Positions 52,151 to 60,227 of a stretch of DNA of 64,000 nt are shown piece after piece; positions within the stretch are counted from its first letter, which is position 1, and every line of letters begins with the position of its first letter. Under the pieces are notes generated by a model, which saw nothing but the letters and a program-made list of their open reading frames with translations, searched no databases and was not told the DNA's origin. This stretch comes from an uncultured Lachnospiraceae bacterium (GTDB lineage Bacteria > Bacillota > Clostridia > Lachnospirales > Lachnospiraceae). Made by a program: the position numbers and the translations under genes. The stretch lies in assembly GCA_910584725.1 (NCBI GenBank), contig CAJUBE010000003.1, forward strand, positions 62,001 through 126,000, read 5' to 3'.

Positions 52151-53878
52151 TTATGCGGGTTTATGCTCATTTTTTAATTGTCTGCCGACTTCGTCGTGAA
52201 ATTTCATTTTTACCGCTAAAGCGTCGAAGATCGCCGCCGCTCCATCGATGTGTTCCCGCTTCTCAATTTTTACGGGTTTCATTCTGCTGTCTTTCAAGTT
52301 TACGTCTATTGCCACGTTTAATAAATGCGACTGTAAAAGGGCGTTGTCCCCGATGTTGTAGCGTCCGTCCTTTAGATCGCCCTCGAAATTGTGAAGTACG
52401 GGCGTTAAATTCGTGCCTTGATATACGTCGTCCATGTGAAAGCCGTCTTCTTTCATTTCCTGTATGAGATAATCAGCCATATAACGGTCATAGCCCACTT
52501 TTAACGGTAAAATCTTATATACTTTCACTAAATCCAAAAACCATTTATGCACGTCTTTATAATCAACAACATGGTCGCCCGACAAGTGCAAAAAGCCTTT
52601 TTCAAGGAAAATATTGTAAGGTCTGTTTTCTTCGTTTATTGCGATCTTGTACCTTTCGGCGGGCATATAAAAATTACAAAAAACGTAATTTATGCCGCCG
52701 CGCTCTATGATGATACAAGCCGCTGTCAGGTCTGTCGTGCGTGACAAGTCGATACCGCCCACGCAATAGCACCCGCGAAAATCTTCAAGGGATAGCCGCA
52801 CGGGTTCGCCGTGTTCATCTTTCCCGACCGCTTTTTCTACGTCCGCAAATTCAAGCCATGCGACCGATGAATTTTGTTTTATGTTGCAATACTTTGTTAA
52901 AAACTCCGCTTTTTTCGGCAAGGAAGCGTGGGCGATCGCTATTTGCTCTTTGTAAAATTCCCATGATACGGATATATCTAAATTGGGGTTGGATTTCTCC
53001 AATTCCTCGCGGGTGTCCCATAGTTCGGGGTCGTCCACTGTGTAGAGAAACGGCAAAAGCCGTTTTTCCTCGCTGCGCCCTTTCAGAAATGCCGTTGATC
53101 TGCGCACAAGTTCGTCGAAGACTCCGTCGTTGATATATCCCGCCGTTGATGTGGATAATATCACGGGTTGCCGCCTGCTGCCGATCGCGGACGTCATAAC
53201 CTCGTATTGCTTCAATCCTTGATCGCCGTTCCACGCTTCCATCTCGTCATTTAACACAAAATGCGGGTTGAACCCGTCCGACTTTTTCGAGTTAAAGGCG
53301 ATCTTTTTGATCGTGGTATTAAATTCTTTGATATAAATATCTGCCCGCCGCTTTTTCGTTATGCGGTCAAGTTCTTCTTCCGACTGTACGATCTGATAAA
53401 ACGCGTCGAAGCATAGGTCGGCTTGATCGAGTTTTGGCGCAAGGCAATATAATTTCGCGCCGTATTCCCCGTCTATGTATGCCATGTATGCCATGATTGC
53501 GGCGGCAAAAAGTGTCTTTCCGTTTTTTCTTGCGACTAAAAGAAACACTTCCCGAAACTGCCGATACCCTGTCGCGGGGTCTATTATCCCGAAGATTGCC
53601 GAAACAATAGCCTTTTGCCATAACTCCAACTTTAGCAAGTCCGACCGCCCCTCGGAATGGTGGCAAAAGTTTTCAATAAAGCGTATTGCCTTTTTCGCCT
53701 TTTTGTCTTTGTAGATATATTCCCCGCTTTTAATGCCGTCCGTTAAAATTTTATATATTTTCTTGATGTTCTTACCGACGCGCACCCTGCCCGCCTTGAT
53801 CGCGTCGTAATACTCGAAAATATAATTGTCTGCGATACTGCTGCCGCCCGCGTTTTTTCCTGCTGCCATTTTTCCCAT
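52151..53878 (-). CDS. terL: Terminase large subunit
   Basis: 575 residues. ATPase: Walker A-like VARKNGKT (about residue 112), Walker B VLNDEME (about 212). Nuclease: Asp in GGIDLSRTTD (about 375) and later VGYDRYMADYL. It drives DNA into the prohead and cuts the concatemer. It lies four bases after terS... inside the same transcript, and overlaps no neighbour by frame. Confidence 0.93.
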   Translation of the reverse strand: MGKMAAGKNAGGSSIADNYIFEYYDAIKAGRVRVGKNIKKIYKILTDGIKSGEYIYKDKKAKKAIRFIENFCHHSEGRSDLLKLELWQKAIVSAIFGIIDPATGYRQFREVFLLVARKNGKTLFAAAIMAYMAYIDGEYGAKLYCLAPKLDQADLCFDAFYQIVQSEEELDRITKKRRADIYIKEFNTTIKKIAFNSKKSDGFNPHFVLNDEMEAWNGDQGLKQYEVMTSAIGSRRQPVILSTSTAGYINDGVFDELVRRSTAFLKGRSEEKRLLPFLYTVDDPELWDTREELEKSNPNLDISVSWEFYKEQIAIAHASLPKKAEFLTKYCNIKQNSSVAWLEFADVEKAVGKDEHGEPVRLSLEDFRGCYCVGGIDLSRTTDLTAACIIIERGGINYVFCNFYMPAERYKIAINEENRPYNIFLEKGFLHLSGDHVVDYKDVHKWFLDLVKVYKILPLKVGYDRYMADYLIQEMKEDGFHMDDVYQGTNLTPVLHNFEGDLKDGRYNIGDNALLQSHLLNVAIDVNLKDSRMKPVKIEKREHIDGAAAIFDALAVKMKFHDEVGRQLKNEHKPA

Positions 53879-53885
53879 ATCTCCG

Positions 53886-54386
53886 TCAATCCTTTTCTAT
53901 ATCGTCGCGCATGGACGCTAAAGCCGACTTTGCCTTTTCTTCTTTTGGTGGTAAAAGTTCGATCAGCTTGTCGATGTTCGATTGATAAGCGCGGCAATAC
54001 TTGTCATATATCGCGACTGCGGGGTTTTCTTTCGGGTAATGCTGTTTTCCGTTCACTACCTCGGCTTGCAGGCCGTCTACGATAAGGCTTTTTTTTGCTT
54101 GTCGTATCGTGACCGCTTGAAAAGCGACCTCGTTTACCTTTCGGGCGATCAGCTTCTTTTTTCGGTTGTCCTTTACTCCCGAAAAGAAACGAAGCAAAGT
54201 CTTTTTTTCCGCTTCGATGTTTTCATCGGTCAGTATGTCGCCCGCCGCTTCCCGTTTCGCCGCTTCAATCAGAGCCGCCCGTCTTTCTTTCGGGATATTC
54301 TCATAGATCGCCAAAAGTTCGCGTAACTCTTTCAATGTTCCGTCATTCCCGCCTATGTTCTCGTTATTATCTTCTTTTTTTGCCAT
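53886..54386 (-). CDS. terS: Terminase small subunit (P27-like)
   Basis: 166 residues, charged and helical, with a potential DNA-binding region (about 75-110) and IYDKYCRAYQSNIDKL near the C-terminus, as in P27-type small subunits. It is identified mostly by position between HNH and terL. It recognises the packaging site. The intergenic stretch just upstream holds a cos candidate. Confidence 0.78.
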   Translation of the reverse strand: MAKKEDNNENIGGNDGTLKELRELLAIYENIPKERRAALIEAAKREAAGDILTDENIEAEKKTLLRFFSGVKDNRKKKLIARKVNEVAFQAVTIRQAKKSLIVDGLQAEVVNGKQHYPKENPAVAIYDKYCRAYQSNIDKLIELLPPKEEKAKSALASMRDDIEKD

Positions 54387-54473
54387 TTCCCATAGACCCC
54401 CTTACGCGCACGCGCACGCGTAGCGTTTTTTTTATGGCACTCCCTCGGTTCTCTTGCGGCGTTATTTTTGCCG

Positions 54474-54485
54474 ACCCCCGGGGGT
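54474..54485. other. Candidate cos/packaging site
   Basis: The perfect 12-base palindrome ACCCCCGGGGGT lies in the 169-base gap between the HNH gene and terS, next to a T-run and A/T-rich sequence. HNH-terS-terL order with a GC-rich site between is typical of cos phages. The cut positions cannot be read from sequence. Confidence 0.45.
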
Positions 54486-54499
54486 GTACCCTGCTATAT

Positions 54500-54514
54500 T
54501 TGCGCAATATGTAA
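54500..54514 (+). repeat. Dispersed phage site, copy 4 (inverted)
   Basis: The plus strand reads TTGCGCAATATGTAA, the reverse complement of TTACATATTGCGCAA. It is thus a variant of the repeats before the replication gene, in opposite orientation, within the HNH-terS gap. Confidence 0.5.
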
Positions 54515-54555
54515 TATATTTTCGCATTTCAAATTATTTTTTTCGTGAAATAAAA

Positions 54556-54876
54556 TTATACTTTGATAACGCGCCCTTTTTCATCAAATCTGTATCGTTT
54601 CGGCTTGCTTTTATGTTCTTTGTTGTGGTGTTCTTCGCAAAGCAATTCGAGATTATCAAAACATAAAGCAATCGTCGGGTCGTGAAGATTGTCGGGCGTT
54701 ATGTATTCTTTGTGATGAACGATCGCGCCCGCGTTTATATCTTCAAGACTGCGCTTGCCCGCTTCAAACTCACGGGCGCAACGCTCACACTGTCCGCGCC
54801 TATAAAGATAATAGGCATTGCGTGTCTTCTTCCACGCTTTAGAGTTATAAAAGTCTTTTGCATATTCTTTCGCCAT
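54556..54876 (-). CDS. HNH endonuclease, packaging-associated
   Basis: 106 residues. A CERC pair (about residue 30) and CEEHHNKEH with a preceding VHHKEYITPDN form the HNH fold with zinc ligands. Such HNH proteins stand beside the terminases in many HK97-type phages and aid cos cleavage. The gene directly precedes the cos candidate. Confidence 0.9.
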   Translation of the reverse strand: MAKEYAKDFYNSKAWKKTRNAYYLYRRGQCERCAREFEAGKRSLEDINAGAIVHHKEYITPDNLHDPTIALCFDNLELLCEEHHNKEHKSKPKRYRFDEKGRVIKV

Positions 54877-54879
54877 GCC

Positions 54880-55239
54880 TTACGCGCCCCCCTGCTTGTC
54901 CCTGCTTTCCTCGATCAATCCAATGTTTCGGGCTATAAGAAATTGATAACGGCGTGCGTATGTGTAGAACGTGCCGCGACTACAATATGTGTCGCCGATA
55001 CGCTCCCACGGTGTATTAGTGACTATGTGATCGCGTATCTTTGCCAATAGTTCGTCGCGTGGTTTCCCCTGCGCCCCGCCTAAATCAACGTCGCTTTCTG
55101 CCCGCTCTATTGCCGTTTGTACCTTTCGGTCAAAAGCCGTCGCCCGCCGTTTCAGTTTCCCGCGTCTGCGTTTGTCTTCAAGGCGTATCAGCGACCGCAC
55201 TATTCTTTTTTCGTCTGCGTCCAAATAATACCGCCCCAA
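54880..55239 (-). CDS. Phage regulator-like protein (ArpU/RinA style)
   Basis: 119 residues. Very basic N-terminus, then a helix-turn-helix-like C-terminus (TPWERIGDTYCSRGTFYTYARRY, in part). Its size and location just before HNH-terS recall ArpU/RinA late-gene activators. The assignment rests mostly on context. It could act at the dispersed sites at 52078, 54500 and 56969-57054. Confidence 0.6.
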   Translation of the reverse strand: MGRYYLDADEKRIVRSLIRLEDKRRRGKLKRRATAFDRKVQTAIERAESDVDLGGAQGKPRDELLAKIRDHIVTNTPWERIGDTYCSRGTFYTYARRYQFLIARNIGLIEESRDKQGGA

Positions 55240-55255
55240 CGCTGCGCACCCCCTG

Positions 55256-56047
55256 TTAAAATGTTTCTTCGTTACTGTCGCGGTATGCCGTTTTAATGCG
55301 TATCATGCCGTCGCCGTCGACGTCTACTTTGTGCGTGTTCTTGCCGATCTTGATTGTTGCATAGTCCACGCTTCCGTCGAACGTGGCGCGGATAGCGCAA
55401 AGCATAAGCTGTAATTGTCCGTTATTCTGTGAAAAGATATTCTTCGCCCATAAGCCCGCCGCTTCCATTTTGGCGCGTCGGTTTCTCTGTATCTGTGCTT
55501 CGTTACACTCGCATTCTTCCGTCGCTAACTCGTTATAGTCTTCCCCGCTCAATCCGTCGGGCGCGGTTATCATGCGAATTTGTCCGCAATATCTACAAAT
55601 CCCCGTATGCTCCGATACTGTCCGAACGACTGGCGCAAGTTTCACGCCCTGCCCTGCTGCCGCGTCCGCTTCTTCTACGACCTCGCCGTCTATCTTTTCG
55701 GGTTCTGCTGCCCCGATCGCTTCAAGCCCTGTCGCTTCCAAAATTTCGACGATCGTCAAAATAAAGGTTTCTGCCGCTTCGGGATTGATGCGCCCGATCT
55801 TAAACGTTGCCATAATGCGCACCGTTGCCGCACCGCCCGCCGTGAAGCGTACTTCGCGCCTTGCGTCGGTTGTTCCCTTTCGGTCTTCGCGTAAATTGTG
55901 AATGATCTCGCGTCGGTCTGTGTCCGAAAAACCTAAAAGGTTAAGTATGCGCTTTTCCCAAAAATCGGAAAGCGGCAAGGGCTTTTCTTTGATCGCTCCC
56001 GCTACAATTCCCGCTACCTCGTCTTTGTTCGTTGTGATTGTCAACAT
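55256..56047 (-). CDS. Phage early protein with cysteine cluster, unknown function
   Basis: 263 residues. Alpha/beta N-terminal half and a zinc-ribbon-like region CRYCGQ...ECECNEAQ (about 150-185). The C-terminal part is mixed. A TAAACCAC leader motif (56070-56078) and AAAGGAG precede it. Family not recognised. Confidence 0.75.
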   Translation of the reverse strand: MLTITTNKDEVAGIVAGAIKEKPLPLSDFWEKRILNLLGFSDTDRREIIHNLREDRKGTTDARREVRFTAGGAATVRIMATFKIGRINPEAAETFILTIVEILEATGLEAIGAAEPEKIDGEVVEEADAAAGQGVKLAPVVRTVSEHTGICRYCGQIRMITAPDGLSGEDYNELATEECECNEAQIQRNRRAKMEAAGLWAKNIFSQNNGQLQLMLCAIRATFDGSVDYATIKIGKNTHKVDVDGDGMIRIKTAYRDSNEETF

Positions 56048-56084
56048 TTTTTGTTTCTCCTTTCGCTGTGTGGTTTATGTTTTT

Positions 56085-56951
56085 TCAATCCCGCACCATG
56101 CGGGCATATATATAAAAACCGCCGTTTACTTCATTCACGAAAACGCTTGCGTCGATGAAGCGGGCGTTTTTATATTTCGCTTTTAACTCTTTTTCAAGTA
56201 ATGCGTGATCGAAAGCCATATTGCGGACTTTTGCCCTGCTAAACTTTGAATAGCTTCGCGTTACTGTCGGCTTTTTCAATCCCTTTGATGATTTCCACCG
56301 TTTATGTCCTTTCGGGTCTTTCGTGATATAATTCACAAGCCCCGTTATATGCGTGTCGGGGTCGGGCGCAAGACGCTTTGTCTCTGTCCTGTCGCCGTGA
56401 TACCATAATTTTTCTATCTCGTCGCGGTCGCAATCGCCGCTAAAGATCATGTGATGATGTACCCTTATCCCTTTTTGTGGGTCGTCGCTCCATTCTGTGA
56501 CGTATATGTAAAGCAGGTTCGGTTTTCCCTGTTTTTTTCTTCGCCTGTTTATTCGTTTTATGAAATTCCCGAAAATCCTTTCTGCATCTTCTACGCTTGC
56601 GGGTTCTTCCCCTGCCCTATATGTGAATGTCCCCCATAAATCCCCTTTTCCGAAATTTGCCGCCGCTAAGTTATTCAGATAGCGACGCGCCCGTTTCTCG
56701 TTTAGGTTCTTCTGTGACGGTCTGCTTTCCCGTTTCCTCTTTGTTCGTGGCATATCGTGACGGGAATTAAAAGACGGGTATATATCAACCTCAATTTGTT
56801 TTCCCGCTTCCGTTGTGGTTGTCCGATATGCTGCGCAATGCTTCCCTTGCTTTGCGATCTGCTCCGCTTCCCATTCTTCCAACTTCAACCTCTGTTTGTT
56901 GTACGCTTCTTCGTAATCGTAGTCGTCATATAGCTTTTTCTTCTTCCCCAT
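56085..56951 (-). CDS. HUH-type rolling-circle replication-associated protein
   Basis: 288 residues. Motif 1 WGTFTYRAG (about 105), HUH motif VHHHMIF (about 162-168) and catalytic-Tyr region GLVNYITKD (about 205) fit the single-strand-nicking Rep/G2P-type family. A charged N-terminus and KKPTVTRSYSKFS follow the usual layout. HUH enzymes nick an origin and stay bound by a 5'-phosphotyrosine. Repeats just upstream (56969-57054) may be its origin or operator. Confidence 0.8.
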   Translation of the reverse strand: MGKKKKLYDDYDYEEAYNKQRLKLEEWEAEQIAKQGKHCAAYRTTTTEAGKQIEVDIYPSFNSRHDMPRTKRKRESRPSQKNLNEKRARRYLNNLAAANFGKGDLWGTFTYRAGEEPASVEDAERIFGNFIKRINRRRKKQGKPNLLYIYVTEWSDDPQKGIRVHHHMIFSGDCDRDEIEKLWYHGDRTETKRLAPDPDTHITGLVNYITKDPKGHKRWKSSKGLKKPTVTRSYSKFSRAKVRNMAFDHALLEKELKAKYKNARFIDASVFVNEVNGGFYIYARMVRD

Positions 56952-56967
56952 ACTGCCGCCTTACCCT

Positions 56968-56997
56968 CTAACATATTACACAATATATATACTTCAT
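56968..56997 (-). CDS. Possible 9-codon leader peptide before the Rep gene
   Basis: ATG at 56997, preceded by AAGGGAG, reads MKYIYCVIC and stops at 56968-56970, about 17 bases before the Rep start. It overlaps one of the repeats, so it may be accidental. Confidence 0.25.
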   Translation of the reverse strand: MKYIYCVIC

Positions 56998-57054
56998 TCT
57001 TACTCCCTTACATATTGCATAATATATATATCTTTCTTACATATTGCATAATAT
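56969..57054 (-). repeat. Three direct repeats upstream of the Rep gene
   Basis: TTACATATTGCATAATAT occurs at 57037-57054 and 57008-57025, and the variant TAACATATTACACAATAT at 56969-56986. Starts are 29 and 39 bases apart, differing by about one helical turn. It could be an iteron-type origin, operator or activator site. Confidence 0.7.
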
Positions 57055-57123
57055 TTACGACTTCTTAATACCCATTACAAGGTCGCCGCCTTTCTGTTTG
57101 CATATAATAAGAAGAAACTGCTT

Positions 57124-57684
57124 TTATGTTTCTTCCCCTGCTGCCGCTTCGCTTTCTCCGACGACCGTTATCTTCGGCGGCAATATCGTTTTCACTCTGT
57201 TTTCTCCAATCAAATCTACGTCCATATCCGCATATAAAATAACGCTTGCTATTTTCTCGCTATACGTTCTTATAGGAAGTTCAATTTTTACTTTTTTCAT
57301 TTTCTCTACTTCCTGCCCTTTCTGTTCGTCTTCGGGATTGTTCAAAAATATTGTTTTCCCGAACTCCGAAAACGGTATATTCTGTTTGTCGAACTTGTCC
57401 GACGTTACCACGACGCAAAACCCGCACGAATGGAAATATATAAAATCTCTTACCTCTGCTTTGGCATATCCCCCGAATTGCATTTTTACATATACTGTGC
57501 TTCCGAACTCGCAAGGAAGTTTTAATAATATGCCTTTTTCCTCTAAGTCCTCGTATTCTTTTAACTTTTCCGCTGCTTCTTTTGGTACTTCGCAAAATCC
57601 GCATTTTTCAGTGCAGTTTGTTTGTGCGCATTTTGTAAAGCATACTATCCCGTTATATAGTTCTTTGTTTGTTAATCTATCCAT
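57124..57684 (-). CDS. Phage protein with N-terminal cysteine cluster, unknown function
   Basis: 186 residues. The opening MDRLTNKELYNGIVCF with CAQTNCTEKCGFC is common in Clostridia phage proteins that precede a KLKEYEDLEEKG helix. The C-terminal 60 residues (from MKKVKIELPIR) look like a separate small beta domain. The zinc-binding role is inferred. It overlaps the next gene by 13 bases. Confidence 0.78.
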   Translation of the reverse strand: MDRLTNKELYNGIVCFTKCAQTNCTEKCGFCEVPKEAAEKLKEYEDLEEKGILLKLPCEFGSTVYVKMQFGGYAKAEVRDFIYFHSCGFCVVVTSDKFDKQNIPFSEFGKTIFLNNPEDEQKGQEVEKMKKVKIELPIRTYSEKIASVILYADMDVDLIGENRVKTILPPKITVVGESEAAAGEET

Positions 57685-58409
57685 GATTTCCCGCCTTTCT
57701 GTTCGTCCATAAATCGGCTATATTCCGCTTCGCGCTCCACTATTTCGCGGGAATACTCCGACGTTTCTATGCCCTGCGCCCACAATTCGGACGCGCGTCT
57801 TTCTCCCATGTTGTACGCCATTAAAACCCTGTGCGTTTCTCCCTCGTATTTATCAAACAGATCACGAAGAATAGAAACGCCCGCGCCTACGTTCTGCGCC
57901 GTGTCGTATAAGTCCGCATAGCCGCGCCGCTCCAATTCCTCGGCGTTGCAATCGTTTATTTGCATATATCCGCTATCGCCTGTTTCGCTCCGTGCTTCTT
58001 TGTCGAACTCGCTTTCTTCTCCTATGATCGCCATAACGAAAGAAAAGGCGACTCCGTTATCTGTGCATATATCAAATACAATCCGCTGCTCTTCTTCGCT
58101 CATTGGAACGGGCAAGCATACGAAAACAGGTTCGTGCGGTACTGCTGCCGCCGCTTCTTCCTGCGTGTCCTCAATATGTAAGATCGGGGCGATATTTTGA
58201 GCATTGGAAGCGGCGACCGTTGCCGCGCCTGTTTCTGTCTGCGTGCAAGCGTTAATGTCTGCCGCCCGTGTGCCTGTCCGCGCTACGACTGCGATCACTC
58301 CCGCAATTATGCAAGCAGCCGTCAAGCATACGCGCCGCCGTATCTGCCGCGCCCTGCGCCGCTTCCTGCGTATATTTTCGCGTCTTCGCCTTTCAACGTT
58401 ATATTGCAT
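57672..58409 (-). CDS. Lytic transglycosylase-like protein with membrane anchor, in the early region
   Basis: 245 residues. An extremely basic cytoplasmic start (RRRRENIRRKRRRARQIRRR) is followed by one membrane helix (about 28-45), a linker rich in Ala/Thr and an SLT-type domain: catalytic Glu in IIGEESEFDKEA (about 138), SGYMQIN and MAYNMG. It would cleave peptidoglycan outside the membrane. Its place far from the lysis genes is unusual; a superinfection or DNA-entry role is possible. Confidence 0.78.
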   Translation of the reverse strand: MQYNVERRRRENIRRKRRRARQIRRRVCLTAACIIAGVIAVVARTGTRAADINACTQTETGAATVAASNAQNIAPILHIEDTQEEAAAAVPHEPVFVCLPVPMSEEEQRIVFDICTDNGVAFSFVMAIIGEESEFDKEARSETGDSGYMQINDCNAEELERRGYADLYDTAQNVGAGVSILRDLFDKYEGETHRVLMAYNMGERRASELWAQGIETSEYSREIVEREAEYSRFMDEQKGGKSWID

Positions 58410-58707
58410 ACTCTTTCATTACCTCGCTATTTATTCTTTTAAATTCTTCCTGCATTTCGGCGGGTAGTCGGTTATATGTTTCTTCGTAGCATATCGCCAC
58501 CCGCGTCATTTTCTCCGCGCTTTCTTCCGCTTTTGTAAGCTGTTTATGTAATGCGCTATTTACTGAATTTGCCAAAAGAAAACCTTGCATAAGCCTGTCG
58601 CATTTATCTATAATACCCGCCAACTTTTTGGCGGCGATTTCTTCCGCGCGGGCGGCCGCTTCCGCTTCCGTGTAATATTTGCGTTTTTGGAAATTATTGC
58701 TTTGCAT
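58399..58707 (-). CDS. Small helical phage protein
   Basis: About 102 residues from the ATG at 58707 with AAAGGA upstream. The longer frame to 59070 is an Arg-rich shadow of the HAD-like gene. It is Ala/Glu/Lys-rich and wholly helical (EAAARAEEIAAKKLAGII), with a TAAACCAC leader motif. Function unknown. Confidence 0.72.
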   Translation of the reverse strand: MQSNNFQKRKYYTEAEAAARAEEIAAKKLAGIIDKCDRLMQGFLLANSVNSALHKQLTKAEESAEKMTRVAICYEETYNRLPAEMQEEFKRINSEVMKEYAI

Positions 58708-58730
58708 TTTCGCGTCCTTTCTGCTATAAT
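58702..58730 (+). promoter_or_regulatory. Plus-strand promoter opposite the phage operon
   Basis: TTGCAT (58702-58707), 17 bases, extended TGC and TATAAT (58725-58730). The -35 overlaps the start codon of the minus-strand gene. It would transcribe against the phage operon. Confidence 0.6.
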
Positions 58731-58736
58731 GCTTTT

Positions 58737-58790
58737 GTGGTTTATTTTGAAAGACCGCCGTTTTGGTTTCCCGCCTTACGGCGGTTTTTC
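58737..58790 (+). ncRNA. Candidate small RNA between a promoter and a terminator
   Basis: From the predicted start near 58737 to the T-run at 58785-58794 there is no open frame. The span covers a TAAACCAC motif (as its complement) and the hairpin ACCGCCGT/ACGGCGGT. Its 5' end is antisense to the leader of the minus-strand gene at 58399-58707. Confidence 0.4.
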
Positions 58791-58794
58791 TTTT
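58754..58794 (+). terminator. Intrinsic terminator, plus strand
   Basis: ACCGCCGT (58754-58761) pairs ACGGCGGT (58778-58785), or alternatively CCGCC-TTAC-GGCGG forms a tighter hairpin, followed by TTTTTCTTTT. On the minus strand the same stem is followed by TCTTTC, so it may also act there. Confidence 0.65.
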
Positions 58795-58799
58795 CCTTT

Positions 58800-59225
58800 T
58801 TATGCAAGCGGCGCGAGTGTTGGCATATCCGCATATTGCCCCGCGCTTTCTCCTATCCCTTTCACATCGTCGTCGGGTTGCCACATATTCGCCCGCACGG
58901 TCGGGAAATATAAGTTTTTGTCGTCTATGTAATAATCGGCGTTGATCTTTCGGGTATCGCCGCCGTATGCTTCTATCAATTCGGGTAAATTCTCGTTTAC
59001 CGTATCGAAGTAAAGCCCGTTTTCGTGACAAAATACTATTGCCCGTTTCAGATCGCCCCCCGTCCTGCAAGTATAAAGAATAACGCGCGACCCTTTTTCT
59101 TTTTCCTTTATCAGCATTTCAAAAAGCGGCTTGTTTGCTTCTCCGATCTCGGGAAACGGTACGCCCTGCGATAATGTCCCGTCGAAGTCGACCGCAAAAA
59201 TCTTGTTTCCCTGCATATCAGCCAT
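58800..59225 (-). CDS. HAD-like phosphatase
   Basis: 141 residues. DFDGTL (about residue 13) is HAD motif I, ILYTCRTG (about 49) carries motif II Thr, and YYIDDKNL (about 98) the acidic motif IV. Short HAD proteins of this type occur in many phages and may act on nucleotides or nucleic-acid ends. Substrate unknown. It overlaps the next gene upstream by eight bases. Confidence 0.82.
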   Translation of the reverse strand: MADMQGNKIFAVDFDGTLSQGVPFPEIGEANKPLFEMLIKEKEKGSRVILYTCRTGGDLKRAIVFCHENGLYFDTVNENLPELIEAYGGDTRKINADYYIDDKNLYFPTVRANMWQPDDDVKGIGESAGQYADMPTLAPLA

Positions 59226-59406
59226 AAACGCCGACCCCCTTTCTTTGTGTTGTTACGATCGGGTCGGTCATAATGCCGATTGAAAGCGGCGGCAAATTTC
59301 GGATTGCTTCGCGCAAGTCTTCGTCCGTCCTTATCCCGATTTTTAATAATTCCGCTTCAAGGCGCGACCTATGCGACGTTTTCGCGCCGTCCTGCTGCCC
59401 TGTCAT
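59218..59406 (-). CDS. Small phage protein
   Basis: 62 residues, overlapping both neighbours by 8 and 4 bases, which supports it as a real coupled gene. It has a helical middle (SRLEAELLKIGIRTDEDLREAI) and an Ile/Pro-rich end. Function unknown. Confidence 0.6.
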   Translation of the reverse strand: MTGQQDGAKTSHRSRLEAELLKIGIRTDEDLREAIRNLPPLSIGIMTDPIVTTQRKGVGVYG

Positions 59407-59723
59407 GCGTCCCCGCCCCCTTTATTTGCTGTGAATGTGATTTCAAAACTTGAAATAATACCCTTTCTTGCCATTGCCGCGATCTGCACCGCTTCTATTG
59501 CAAGCTGCGTCGCCGACGCGTACATTTCAGAATAACGTTTTCTTACTGTTTCGGGGTTTTCCTCTATCCCCTGCCATAATTCCGTCGTGTATTGCTCTAT
59601 CTCGGTCATTCTTTCCCCCGCTTCGTCTATTTCCTTGCGAAGCACGATTAAAGACTCGTTGGTTTCTGCTGCCAATTCTTTGTCGATCAGCTTTATAATT
59701 TCTTCTGCTGCTACGTTTGCCAT
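59403..59723 (-). CDS. Helical phage protein
   Basis: 106 residues, mostly one long charged coiled-coil-like helix (residues 1-80). It starts with MANVAAEEIIKLIDKEL. It overlaps the next gene by an ATGA. Function unknown. Confidence 0.68.
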   Translation of the reverse strand: MANVAAEEIIKLIDKELAAETNESLIVLRKEIDEAGERMTEIEQYTTELWQGIEENPETVRKRYSEMYASATQLAIEAVQIAAMARKGIISSFEITFTANKGGGDA

Positions 59724-59732
59724 ATTTGCCCC

Positions 59733-60215
59733 CTATTCTTCATTTTCTTTTTTGTATAGTTCACGCTGCGCCGATCGGTACATCATTAAAAGCATTTCCG
59801 ATAACGGGCGATCTCTGTCTTTTCGCTTCGCTTTCCTTACTGACTCCAAATACCGCCACGGGTTTTCACTCGGTATCAAAACGCCTACATAGTGCGGCAA
59901 TTTGTTTTTGATTTTCTCGTATGTTTCCCCCGTTGTGACGATGTAGTTATAGTCTCCTATGAAATTTAACCCATGCCCCGAATTGAAGTCGTCTTCCGTC
60001 GACTTTACCTCGTAGCAATAAAAGTCGCCTTTTTCAATTCCCGAAACGGTATTATTTACGGGCTTGAATTTCATATAATCTATGCGGACGGCGTGAGTCG
60101 TTGCATAATCAAACGTGACTTCTTTCGCGTAATATATACGCGGGTCGTTATTTGGGTTTATGTGATTTTCCGTATACATGGAAAGCATTTTTGTTATTTC
60201 TTTTCGTTCGCTCAT
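59733..60215 (-). CDS. Nuclease-like phage protein (PD-(D/E)XK-type pattern)
   Basis: 160 residues. YCYEVKSTEDDF (about 67-78) has the E-x-K spacing of restriction-endonuclease-like folds, with an upstream acidic residue in RIDYMKF. The remaining sequence fits a small alpha/beta nuclease or a DNA-repair MmcB-like protein. Catalytic assignment is inferred. Confidence 0.6.
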   Translation of the reverse strand: MSERKEITKMLSMYTENHINPNNDPRIYYAKEVTFDYATTHAVRIDYMKFKPVNNTVSGIEKGDFYCYEVKSTEDDFNSGHGLNFIGDYNYIVTTGETYEKIKNKLPHYVGVLIPSENPWRYLESVRKAKRKDRDRPLSEMLLMMYRSAQRELYKKENEE

Positions 60216-60227
60216 TCTTTCCCGCCT

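Noticed and set aside
58708..59070. Arg-rich extension of the small helical gene
   Set aside because: Shadow of the HAD-like gene; the ATG at 58707 has its own ribosome site.
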